Shown here piece by piece: positions 1 to 6,646 of a stretch of DNA of 17,380 nucleotides. Made by a program: the position numbers and the translations under genes. The stretch is from JAUYLU01 sp038065675 (GTDB lineage Bacteria; Patescibacteriota; Minisyncoccia; Phycocordibacterales; VMEP01), in the NCBI GenBank assembly GCA_038065675.1, contig JBBTQM010000010.1, positions 1 to 17,380 on the forward strand, in the 5' to 3' direction. How positions within the stretch are numbered: the stretch's first letter is position 1; each line of letters begins with the position of its first letter. The notes beneath the pieces were generated by a model. It did no database searches and was not told the DNA's origin. It saw only the letters and a list, made by a program, of their open reading frames with translations.

Positions 1-441
1 AAGGCCTGTAATCTCGGCCGGGAGCGCCAAGCGAAAAAGGACCACCAGTATAAACTCATGGTGTTCGGAAAACCGGCGCCGGTAATCCTCAAATTTATCG
101 AAAGGGATAAGGTGGCGCAAGACGGCGTATATTCCGTGCCGGCCGATGGAATAAGAAACAAGCGCGCCTATAAGCCACCCGAGCATTAAAAAAAATAGAG
201 TGAGTTCCTCTCCCCACGCGATTGCGGCGAATGGAACGGCGGGAATGCTGGTCAAAGGAGAAAGAACGGCCGAAAGCGCCGAAAAGGAAACAAAAACTGC
301 AATGCCTAAAACCGAATGCTTTGAAATGTAAGCGCTTACATCTGAAGCAAATCCTTCAAACGCGTGCTGGAAAGAAGCGGATGACCAGAAAATTGCGGCA
401 ACCGCTATAACAACCGAAACGGCTATGAATTTCTTGCTCAT
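1..441 (-). CDS. TVP38/TMEM64 (VTT/DedA-like) membrane protein, 3' truncated by window edge
   Basis: An open frame runs from ATG at 441-439 to the window edge without a stop, giving the first 147 residues. Visible features are an N-terminal hydrophobic segment (about residues 5-20), an amphipathic stretch, and then the family signature: a Pro-rich hydrophobic segment (SPLTSIPAVPFAAIAWG, about 61-77), a Gly-rich segment ending in a SIGRHG-type motif (about 88-103), and a second conserved block, FRLALPAEITG (about 136-146), resembling the RxxPxxP reentrant-loop region of VTT-domain proteins. Members are polytopic inner-membrane proteins; some act as lipid scramblases or transporters, but the substrate here is unknown. 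The gene lies 31 bases downstream of the 473-964 gene, so co-transcription is plausible but not certain. No clear Shine-Dalgarno site precedes the ATG. The family call is good; the function is not known. Confidence 0.75.
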   Translation of the reverse strand, partial: MSKKFIAVSVVIAVAAIFWSSASFQHAFEGFASDVSAYISKHSVLGIAVFVSFSALSAVLSPLTSIPAVPFAAIAWGEELTLFFLMLGWLIGALVSYSIGRHGIYAVLRHLIPFDKFEDYRRRFSEHHEFILVVLFRLALPAEITGL

Positions 442-472
442 GTTTTATTTTAAACCGCCGACCGCAATTTTT

Positions 473-964
473 TCACGCGCGCGATGAAAATTTGCCGTAG
501 AAATAAAGCAGAACAGCAACAAGCGCTACAAGAATAACGTAACCGGCCATAAGCGGCCAAAAAGAGTAAGGGGTTCTCCAAATTCCGAGTATGGTGGCCC
601 ATAACCATGAACCCAGTGATATCGCGCTCCCCAGCCACAACGGCACGAAGCGCTTGGATATGGCAACGGCATTTATTATTATAGCGACAACCATAATATC
701 CTTAACCCAAAGTTTTTGGCTTTTTAAAACCCAGTCGTTCCCCTGCAAAAGAAACCACCACATAAGCGCGAGTCCGGAAACTATAACGAGCGCGAGTCCG
801 ACGCGGATTAAAAAATAATTCGCGTGCATCAAGGCGCGCTCGTCGTTTTCAATATTGCCGTCCTCTATCGCTTTTCTTATCTGCGCTTCGGCGACAATGG
901 AGCCGCCCAGACCCATTGCCGTCCCTATGACGTGTCCGAGAACGAGAAATGTGTGCAAGTCCAT
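473..964 (-). CDS. four-helix integral membrane protein, function unknown
   Basis: The 163-residue product starts MDLHTFLVLGH and has about four predicted transmembrane segments (roughly residues 5-25, 52-74, 86-103 and 112-160, the last probably two helices). His4 and His11 lie in the first helix, and a charged loop (about 29-48) separates helices 1 and 2. The architecture recalls small DUF2269/CopD-like membrane proteins, but I cannot place it firmly. It ends with TGA, which argues against a recoded TGA. It starts three bases after the stop of the 968-1225 gene, so the two are almost certainly co-transcribed, downstream of the copper ATPase. An AGGTAG-like stretch just before the ATG could be a weak ribosome binding site. 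The membrane location is well supported; no function is claimed. Confidence 0.72.
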   Translation of the reverse strand: MDLHTFLVLGHVIGTAMGLGGSIVAEAQIRKAIEDGNIENDERALMHANYFLIRVGLALVIVSGLALMWWFLLQGNDWVLKSQKLWVKDIMVVAIIINAVAISKRFVPLWLGSAISLGSWLWATILGIWRTPYSFWPLMAGYVILVALVAVLLYFYGKFSSRA

Positions 965-967
965 AAA

Positions 968-1225
968 CTACCTGCTCTTTATGTTGTTGAAGAGAAATAC
1001 GAAAAGCCAAACGGCGATAAGGGCTATAACGTTCCAGATAACCAAACCTGAAAGGAATGTCTCAAAATTAAGAATGTTTTTACCCATATCAATGCCCATA
1101 TGGAGGCCGTATCTCATGAATTCCGGACGAATTCCCGGGAAAAGAGCCACCCCCGCAAAACAAATTACGTAAACGATGCTAATCCAGGCCGAGGAAACTT
1201 TTAACAAATGTTTTTTATTTAACAT
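968..1225 (-). CDS. DUF5676-like two-helix small membrane protein
   Basis: This is an 85-residue protein with two hydrophobic helices (about residues 13-32 and 59-80), a short loop containing FPGIRPEFMRYGLHMG, and a basic C-terminus (NNIKSR). Size, helix layout and ending resemble the DUF5676 family, small membrane proteins of unknown role. It lies 69 bases downstream of the copB stop and 3 bases upstream of the next gene, so it either continues the copper operon or has its own promoter in the AT-rich gap 1226-1294. That gap contains loosely promoter-like sequence (a TTGAAG box about 18 bases from a TTATAA box), too weak to call. The stop is TAG. The family assignment is from memory of the pattern and is moderately confident. 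Confidence 0.65.
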   Translation of the reverse strand: MLNKKHLLKVSSAWISIVYVICFAGVALFPGIRPEFMRYGLHMGIDMGKNILNFETFLSGLVIWNVIALIAVWLFVFLFNNIKSR

Positions 1226-1294
1226 GATATTAAACGCTTTTTTATTATTTATAATAACTCATTGGCTTTCGACTTCAAAATAAGTATAACACCA

Positions 1295-3430
1295 TTAAAT
1301 TTTTTGCCGCCGCAACAAAACTGCGTTTATCGCCACTATAACCGTTGAAACGGACATGAGCGCGGCGGCAAGCGCCGGCTCAAGAATTATTCCCTTGAAA
1401 GCCAAAACCCCCGCGGCAAGCGGGATAGCCGCGACGTTATATCCCGTCGCCCAAAAAAGATTTTGGAGCATTTTTGAATAAGTGAGCTTTGAAAGACGGA
1501 TTATTTTTGGTATGTCGCGCGGGTCGCTTTTCACCAGAATTATTCCCGCCGATTCTATGGCAACGTTGGTTCCCGCGCCAATGGCAATGCCCAAATCCGC
1601 CTGGGTAAGGGCGGGGGCGTCGTTCACCCCGTCGCCAACCATCGCCACCATGTCACCCTTAGATTGCAAAAGTTTTACCTTTTCCGATTTTTCATGCGGC
1701 AGTACTTTCGCGAAATATTCGTCAATTTCAAGCTCTTCGGAAACCCACTTGGCAACGTCTTCCGAGTCTCCGGTAACCATTGCTATTTTCACCCCTAATT
1801 CTTTAAGCGATTTAATGGCTTCACGGGATTCCTCGCGGATAACGTCAGCAAGAGCTATTACTCCGATTATTTTACCTTCTTTTATAACAACATTAATTGT
1901 CTTCCCTTGCCGCGCAAGCTTGCCGGTTTTTTCCCTTATCTCTTCGGTAAATTTCAGGCCGAGCTCCTTCGCAAGCGATACACTGCCGACAATCACTTCC
2001 CCGCCGCCGACCTCCGCCCTTACTCCCTTACCGGGAATTCTTTGGAAGTTTTTAATTTCAAGAAGTTTGATATTTTTCTTTTTTGCCTCTTCCGCCATCG
2101 CTTTGGCAATAGGATGCTCCGAATGGCTGTTGACCGATGCGGCGAGCTGAAATATTTCATCTTCCGATTCGCCGGACACGGTACTTCGACCTCGCTCAGG
2201 ATTAACAATGATTGAATCTATCCCGAACTCTCCTTTGGTAAGCGTCCCCGTTTTATCAAAAAGAACGATGTTTATTTTTCTGGCCACCTCAAGCGCCAGT
2301 CGTTGCCGTATTAAAAGGCCGTTACGAGCCGCCATTGTTGTTGAAATGGAAGCTACGAGCGGGATGGCAAGACCCAAGGCATGAGGACAAGCGACGACAA
2401 GAACCGCCACAAGGCGCTCGGTGGCGAAAACAATGCCCGCTTCGGCAAAAAGCCACACGGTAAATGTTATGCCGCCTAAAGCGACGGCGATAACCGTAAG
2501 ATAAAAAGCGGCGCGGTCTGAAAGAACCTGAAGGCGGGATTTTGATGCCTGCGCGTCGGCCACAAGGCGCATGACACCGGAGAGAAAGGTGGATTCACCG
2601 ATTTTGGCAACCGCTATTTTTAGCGCCCCGTCCCCGTTTATGGAACCGGCAATCACTTCATCGTTTGTTTTTTTGGGAACCGGCCTGGATTCCCCGGTGA
2701 TAATGGATTCATTAACGTCAGAACGCCCCTCAATTATTTTTCCGTCAGCCGGTATTTTGCCGCCGGGCTTTACGAGCACAATGTCCCCGATTTTGAGCAT
2801 GGCTATCGGAATAATTTGGCTTGCGCCGCCGCGCAAAACTTCCGCGGTGTCGGGAAGCAATTTCGCAAGCTCTTTAAGGGCTCCCTGCGCTCCCTGAACC
2901 GCGCGCATCTCAACCCAATGGCCAAGAAGCATGATTCCTATAAGGGTTGAAAGTTCCCATAATAAGTTGTGCTCCCGCCCCGTTAAAACGGCAAAGACAC
3001 TGAAGGAATAAGCGGCAATGATTGCTAGAGCAATGAGCGTCATCATGCCAGGAAGCCGCGCCTTCAGTTCGCGCCAGGCGCTCGCCAAAAATATCCATCC
3101 TCCGTAAAAGAACACGACCGAGCCGAATCCAAGAATCACAAATTCCGAACCGGAGAATTCCGGCGCGGTTAATCCGAAAGCTTTTTCAAACAACTCCGAG
3201 TACGCGAGAATAGGAACGGTCAACGCCAGTACCACCCAAAACTTCCGCAAAAAAGATTCCGTTTTATGCCCGGCGTGTTTATCGTGTGCGTTATGGTCGG
3301 CGGTTTCTTTTTTCTTCTGTTTTACGGGCACCAGATTCATGCCGCATTCAGGGCACATTCCCGGCCTGCCTTGCTCTACATTTGGATGCATTGGACAAGA
3401 GTAAGTGGTTTGATGGTGTTGATGTTCCAT
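1295..3430 (-). CDS. copB: heavy-metal P1B-type ATPase, CPH (CopB) class, copper exporter
   Basis: This 711-residue protein should couple ATP hydrolysis to copper (or silver) export across the cytoplasmic membrane. In order: a His-rich start and a YHS-like metal-binding module (CPMHP at 12-16, CPECGM at 26-31), a second His cluster (46-55), membrane helices, the actuator-domain TGES motif (245-248), the membrane CPH motif (348-350) that marks the CopB-type class instead of CPC, the phosphorylation site DKTGTLT with Asp392, the nucleotide-domain HP dipeptide (439-440), GDGVNDAP (600-607), and two C-terminal helices. All catalytic motifs are intact. It starts 9 bases after the upstream Cys/His-protein gene, so it is the last gene of a tight operon. 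Residues 410-421 look like an extra in-frame segment compared with relatives (see findings). Metal preference (Cu+ versus Cu2+) cannot be read from sequence. Confidence 0.93.
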   Translation of the reverse strand: MEHQHHQTTYSCPMHPNVEQGRPGMCPECGMNLVPVKQKKKETADHNAHDKHAGHKTESFLRKFWVVLALTVPILAYSELFEKAFGLTAPEFSGSEFVILGFGSVVFFYGGWIFLASAWRELKARLPGMMTLIALAIIAAYSFSVFAVLTGREHNLLWELSTLIGIMLLGHWVEMRAVQGAQGALKELAKLLPDTAEVLRGGASQIIPIAMLKIGDIVLVKPGGKIPADGKIIEGRSDVNESIITGESRPVPKKTNDEVIAGSINGDGALKIAVAKIGESTFLSGVMRLVADAQASKSRLQVLSDRAAFYLTVIAVALGGITFTVWLFAEAGIVFATERLVAVLVVACPHALGLAIPLVASISTTMAARNGLLIRQRLALEVARKINIVLFDKTGTLTKGEFGIDSIIVNPERGRSTVSGESEDEIFQLAASVNSHSEHPIAKAMAEEAKKKNIKLLEIKNFQRIPGKGVRAEVGGGEVIVGSVSLAKELGLKFTEEIREKTGKLARQGKTINVVIKEGKIIGVIALADVIREESREAIKSLKELGVKIAMVTGDSEDVAKWVSEELEIDEYFAKVLPHEKSEKVKLLQSKGDMVAMVGDGVNDAPALTQADLGIAIGAGTNVAIESAGIILVKSDPRDIPKIIRLSKLTYSKMLQNLFWATGYNVAAIPLAAGVLAFKGIILEPALAAALMSVSTVIVAINAVLLRRQKI

Positions 3431-3439
3431 GTTCTTTAA

Positions 3440-4324
3440 TTATATACCGCATCCCTTACCACCGTTTTCTTGCTCTGGTTTTACGATTTGAGAAACGACC
3501 CAAGTGTATCCGGAAGAACTTGAATAATCGTCGCCTAATATCTTACGCGCGTCTACGCTCCTCCAATCAACACTCTTCCCTTTCAAGTAAGCCGCTATGG
3601 TTAGATAAGCGTCGGGAAACCAAAATGAATTTGCTGAAAGCGCCGCCTTCCACATGTCTTTTTCGCTTACGCCCTGACTTGCCATTAACTCCAAAAGTCC
3701 GAGCATGGCCATGCCGTGATTGCAGTCCGGAAAATGGGTTGAGTTGCCGCAACACGGCCTGTATATTCCCTTAGATACTTTCTCTGCCAAAGCTTGCTGA
3801 CCGGGTGTCAAATTAAGGAATTCATGCATGCTGTAATGGTCCATCGGGTTACCCTCCGCCATTGTCCAACCTGCGGTTGAAGCGAAAGTTTCGGCACCGC
3901 CGTATCTTTTGTCCGTCATTTCGCCATAATCCAAAATTGGATTTTTATTCGCGAGGCCGAGCGCCCAAAACAAATTCAAAAGATATGGGGCATTGTCTTT
4001 CGTAATTTTTATCCGGCCGTTATTCCGCCCGGACAGCAGGCTTTCATATTCATCCGTGAACTCGCCGCGTTTTTCATACATTTCCCTGAATCTTTCGGCG
4101 TCTATAACGCCGGCGTTCGCGAGCTTTACGCCCATGCCACCCCAAGTTACCGGCAATAGAACCTCGCCCGAAGGCAAAACTTTTTCCTCAAGAATTCCAT
4201 CGGGCGTTTTCCCCGACAACTCCGGCGGGACGGCATCGTACAAAGCGCCGACGATAACAATAACCGCGGCAAGCGTGAGAAGCGGCAAGATATATTTCTC
4301 AAGGTGTTTTGTTTCGTTTTTCAT
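3440..4324 (-). CDS. membrane-anchored Cys/His-motif protein, function unknown, copper-operon associated
   Basis: The 294-residue product has one N-terminal transmembrane anchor (about residues 10-28) and a soluble remainder that should sit outside the cytoplasmic membrane. The most striking feature is a compact cluster of potential metal ligands: Cys191-Cys192, His197, Cys201 and His203 (RPCCGNSTHFPDCNHGMAM), flanked by Met-rich helices, plus Cys292 in a C-terminal KGCGI tail. His163 and His167 with nearby Met residues (MDHYSMHEF) may contribute. I recognise no named family. It lies 4 bases after the CPIC membrane protein gene and 9 bases before copB, so a role in extracytoplasmic copper binding or in thiol chemistry is a reasonable inference. 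The stop is TAA and no Shine-Dalgarno site is visible before the ATG. Confidence 0.85.
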   Translation of the reverse strand: MKNETKHLEKYILPLLTLAAVIVIVGALYDAVPPELSGKTPDGILEEKVLPSGEVLLPVTWGGMGVKLANAGVIDAERFREMYEKRGEFTDEYESLLSGRNNGRIKITKDNAPYLLNLFWALGLANKNPILDYGEMTDKRYGGAETFASTAGWTMAEGNPMDHYSMHEFLNLTPGQQALAEKVSKGIYRPCCGNSTHFPDCNHGMAMLGLLELMASQGVSEKDMWKAALSANSFWFPDAYLTIAAYLKGKSVDWRSVDARKILGDDYSSSSGYTWVVSQIVKPEQENGGKGCGI

Positions 4325-4328
4325 GACA

Positions 4329-4772
4329 TTAACAGCAATTTTTCATCTTTTTTTCCAGTTCTTTGACGCCTTCCTCACGAGGATTCTGTCCGCCGTATCC
4401 GAAGAAAAAAACGGACCCGACAACCAGTAAAAATCCGAGCGAAACAAGAAACATTATCCATTGTTCCTCAAGAAGGCCGTAAGCGGCGATAAACCCCGCC
4501 GGAATAAAAACGATTTTCCAAAGAAGCGGAGAGATTTTAGGCGGCAATTTTTTCTCCGACTGATAAGCAATACCCACAATCGAGCCGCCCAGAAGAAGCG
4601 CCGGCACGACCAGATTGATTTGGTATCCCAATAAATGCGCCGCGACAAGCCATATCCACGTTCCGGCTACGCCCGCGCAAATTGGGCAAATCTGGAACGG
4701 CAACGCGCGGTTCAAGAGCCACACTGCCGCCGTAATCGTCAGAATTGAGATTGTTGCAATGATGATAAGCAT
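4329..4772 (-). CDS. CPIC-motif integral membrane protein with terminal Cys-Cys, function unknown
   Basis: This 147-residue protein has about four hydrophobic segments (roughly residues 2-20, 30-50, 52-70 and 86-125, the last probably two helices). A CxxC pair, Cys29 and Cys32, sits at the start of the second helix in QICPICAGVAGTW, and the protein ends in a charged tail closing with Cys146-Cys147. Such an arrangement suits thiol exchange or metal passage near the membrane surface. It lies 4 bases after the CcdA-like gene and 4 bases before the Cys/His-protein gene, so the three are surely co-transcribed. An inference from position is that it accepts electrons from the CcdA-like protein or handles metal with its neighbours. 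It does not match the four-helix VKOR pattern well enough to call it that. Confidence 0.82.
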   Translation of the reverse strand: MLIIIATISILTITAAVWLLNRALPFQICPICAGVAGTWIWLVAAHLLGYQINLVVPALLLGGSIVGIAYQSEKKLPPKISPLLWKIVFIPAGFIAAYGLLEEQWIMFLVSLGFLLVVGSVFFFGYGGQNPREEGVKELEKKMKNCC

Positions 4773-4776
4773 GGTT

Positions 4777-5559
4777 TTAGACGAAAAAGATAATAATGCC
4801 GAGAACTATCATAGCGATTCCGCCCCACACTCTCATGTGTTTCGTCTCCGATTTTTTCCACTCCATGACTTTTTCGGTAAGCGTCCCGTCGCCCGCGATG
4901 AAAAGAATCAGGAGAAGCGGCAAGACGAAAATCAGATTGTAGAGGATGAGATACCAAACGCCGGAGAGGTATGTCACCTGGTCGTGAAGAAGTCCGAGAA
5001 TCATCAGGTAAGGTCCGCCGGTGCACGGGAATTCACATAACCCGACGAGCGCGCCCAAAAGAAACGCCGTCGGAAGCGAGGCTTTATTCATGAGCTCCGC
5101 CATTTTATGGTGCGCCGCCTGCGGAATACGGAGTTTAATCGGGAACGACGGGAAGAATTCGTTTATGAGATTGATTGCGCCAAGAACAATGAGAAGCGCC
5201 GAACCGATTTTGGCCATGAAGTGCGGAGTGTTGAAGAGGTGAAGCGCCTGAAGTATCCCCAGTCCGATGAGAATGTAGACCGTAAAGAGTCCCAGAATAT
5301 AGACTCCGCCAATTTTTAAGACACCGCCGCGCATCTTCCCGATACTGAAAAGAAACGCGATTGTCAGAAGAAGAATCCCGAACGCGCACGGATTTATGCT
5401 GTCAATCAAGGCGGCCACACCCACAAGCGGCAGAAGCCATGTTCCTTCATTGCTTAAGTTCCAGAGCGCGGTAGTACCGATGTTGCCGATTTTCAAAAAC
5501 AAAACAACGCCGAAGATAAGGACCACGGCTGAAACAAGAATTGCAAGTTTTTTACTCAT
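4777..5559 (-). CDS. CcdA/DsbD-type transmembrane thiol-disulfide electron carrier
   Basis: The 260-residue protein is a polytopic membrane protein with the paired-cysteine pattern of the DsbD transmembrane family: Cys58 in DSINPCAFGILLLT and Cys179 in GLCEFPCTGGPYLM (with an extra Cys175). In this family the two cysteines relay electrons from cytoplasmic thioredoxin to extracytoplasmic proteins. An N-terminal hydrophobic segment (about 5-24) precedes the core, and at least six helices follow. No attached thioredoxin domain is present, as is usual for CcdA-type members, and no thioredoxin-fold partner is encoded in the window. It starts 5 bases after the DUF1573 gene stop and ends 4 bases before the CPIC gene. 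No c-type cytochrome (CXXCH) gene is nearby, so the target is more likely a Cys-rich metal-handling neighbour than cytochrome c maturation. Confidence 0.88.
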   Translation of the reverse strand: MSKKLAILVSAVVLIFGVVLFLKIGNIGTTALWNLSNEGTWLLPLVGVAALIDSINPCAFGILLLTIAFLFSIGKMRGGVLKIGGVYILGLFTVYILIGLGILQALHLFNTPHFMAKIGSALLIVLGAINLINEFFPSFPIKLRIPQAAHHKMAELMNKASLPTAFLLGALVGLCEFPCTGGPYLMILGLLHDQVTYLSGVWYLILYNLIFVLPLLLILFIAGDGTLTEKVMEWKKSETKHMRVWGGIAMIVLGIIIFFV

Positions 5560-5564
5560 GGGAT

Positions 5565-6065
5565 TTACGGTGTAACGGTAGCGTTAAACAGAAGCTCAAG
5601 CGGTTTGCCGCTGTCCGTTTCCAGAATAATCGCCCGCTCTATCCGTCCGACACCGGCGGGACCATGCGCCGCGGGGTCAAAAACGACCTCCACGACCGCC
5701 TCCTCGCCCGAACCCATAATTTGGTTTATCGTCGGAACGAATCCGTGGCCGGGCATGCTGAAGGGTCCGAATTGTTCGCTTCCTTTCATAAGCGTCGCGG
5801 TCGTGCACATGCAAGATGTATACATTTTTCTGATGATAACCGCCTTATCGCTATCGTTTTTAATTTTGAACTGGCGTTTTACGACACCGCGAGCCATTGA
5901 TATGGAGCCGAAGCTGTAATTTTTCTCTCCCGATACAATGAGCGTTCCCATCATGTTGTTCACGGGCAATGACGCCGTGTTAACGGAAGAATCGGGCCGC
6001 GCAATAAATATCGCTGCACTCAAAGCAATAACTGCGACGGTAATGCCAATAATATTTTTTTTCAT
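5565..6065 (-). CDS. DUF1573 family exported protein with Cys-Met-Cys motif
   Basis: This 166-residue protein has an N-terminal signal or anchor helix (about residues 4-22) followed by an immunoglobulin-like beta domain of the DUF1573 type. The recognisable block is SCMCTTA, with Cys85-Met86-Cys87; relatives usually show Cys-Gly-Cys. Further potential ligands are Met104, His107 (GPFSMPGHG) and His134. The combination of Cys, Met and His is typical of soft-metal sites, so copper binding outside the cell membrane is a reasonable inference in this context. It is the first gene of the five-gene operon: an intrinsic terminator lies just upstream and the CcdA-like gene begins 5 bases after its stop. 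The ATG at 6065 follows the AT-rich stretch 6066-6109, which must hold the operon promoter, though no clear pair of boxes can be chosen. Confidence 0.82.
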   Translation of the reverse strand: MKKNIIGITVAVIALSAAIFIARPDSSVNTASLPVNNMMGTLIVSGEKNYSFGSISMARGVVKRQFKIKNDSDKAVIIRKMYTSCMCTTATLMKGSEQFGPFSMPGHGFVPTINQIMGSGEEAVVEVVFDPAAHGPAGVGRIERAIILETDSGKPLELLFNATVTP

Positions 6066-6103
6066 TTTTATAAGATTTAATTGTTAAGTTAAAAACACAA
6101 ATT

Positions 6104-6146
6104 AAAAAACCTGCTGCGGCGGAAAAAATTCGCCGGGAAAAGCAGG
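6104..6146 (-). terminator. intrinsic terminator between the 6160-6579 gene and the copper operon
   Basis: On the minus strand an interrupted hairpin is followed by six T residues (6109-6104). The outer arms are 6141-6146 with 6110-6115 (6 bp) and the inner arms 6131-6135 with 6117-6121 (5 bp), closing on a 9-base A/T-rich loop. It begins 14 bases after the TAG stop of the 6160-6579 gene and ends just before the DUF1573 gene, so it separates the two transcripts. The plus strand lacks a T-run after the stem, so the direction is clear. Confidence 0.85.
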
Positions 6147-6159
6147 ATAAAAAGATTTC

Positions 6160-6579
6160 CTAGAAAAGTTTGGGGTTCAGGATTCCGCGAGATAGCGCTT
6201 CTTTGAGAAACGCGCTCGGAACATAGTCTCCTTTATCGCGAAATAGCCGCGCCGGAAATAGTTTTAAAGGCGGGGGCGAGTAAAAAAGCCGCTCGGAACC
6301 AAGGATGGCGACAATGAAAGAAATGATAAGAAAAAGGAGAGCCAAAAAACCGCTTTGGCTTACGGGCAAGGACGCGAACATCGCCTGCCACGAGCTTATG
6401 TGTTCAAAAGGAATCATGTTGCATATGGAAATTCCCGGCATGTACGGGCAGTCAAATTCGGAGGCGCCCATTGCCATCGGCGTGCCTAAGTGGCCAAGCC
6501 CGAAAGAAGCCGCGAAGAAAAACGCCGCAAGGGCGAAAACAAGGGCAAATTTGCTTAAGTTTTTAAGCGAAATGTTCAT
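6160..6579 (-). CDS. two-helix membrane protein with Cys/Met/His exported loop, function unknown
   Basis: The 139-residue product has hydrophobic helices at about residues 10-29 and 75-95. Between them lies a loop with potential soft-metal ligands: Cys44, Met47, Cys53, Met55 and His60 (FDCPYMPGISICNMIPFEH), with an invariant-looking HISSWQAMF stretch after it. After the second helix comes a hydrophilic tail of about 40 residues. I recognise no named family. It lies directly upstream of the copper/thiol operon but is separated from it by the terminator at 6104-6146 and has its own -10 box at 6588-6593. A part in copper sensing or binding is inferred from ligands and position only. The stop is TAG. 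Confidence 0.78.
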   Translation of the reverse strand: MNISLKNLSKFALVFALAAFFFAASFGLGHLGTPMAMGASEFDCPYMPGISICNMIPFEHISSWQAMFASLPVSQSGFLALLFLIISFIVAILGSERLFYSPPPLKLFPARLFRDKGDYVPSAFLKEALSRGILNPKLF

Positions 6580-6587
6580 TGAAAGGC

Positions 6588-6593
6588 ATTATA
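6588..6593 (-). promoter_or_regulatory. consensus -10 box of the 6160-6579 gene, probably leaderless
   Basis: Reading the minus strand, a perfect TATAAT lies 8 bases before the ATG at 6579. Transcription would start at or within a base or two of the start codon, leaving no room for a Shine-Dalgarno site. No good -35 box is present 16-18 bases upstream. Confidence 0.5.
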
Positions 6594-6614
6594 CAAAATT
6601 TATACCTGGAAAGA

Positions 6615-6642
6615 AATCCCCCTCTGTTCTAAATTGAGGATT
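6615..6642 (-). terminator. possible weak terminator after the GH18 gene
   Basis: On the minus strand the arms 6638-6642 and 6615-6619 pair (AATCC with GGATT), with extra CTC/GAG pairing possible if two bases bulge, followed by TTTCTTTCC. It lies 4 bases past the stop of the GH18 gene. The T-run is broken, so this is weak. Confidence 0.3.
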
Positions 6643-6646
6643 AAGC

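Noticed and set aside
1482..2150. 222-codon open frame on the plus strand opposite copB
   Set aside because: It is the antisense shadow of a strongly conserved ATPase, with Ser/Pro/Thr-rich composition and no domain. All intact motifs are on the other strand.
3286..3774. 162-codon plus-strand frame spanning the copB/Cys-His gene junction
   Set aside because: It overlaps two well-supported minus-strand genes and has Arg/Cys/Pro-rich composition typical of antisense translation.
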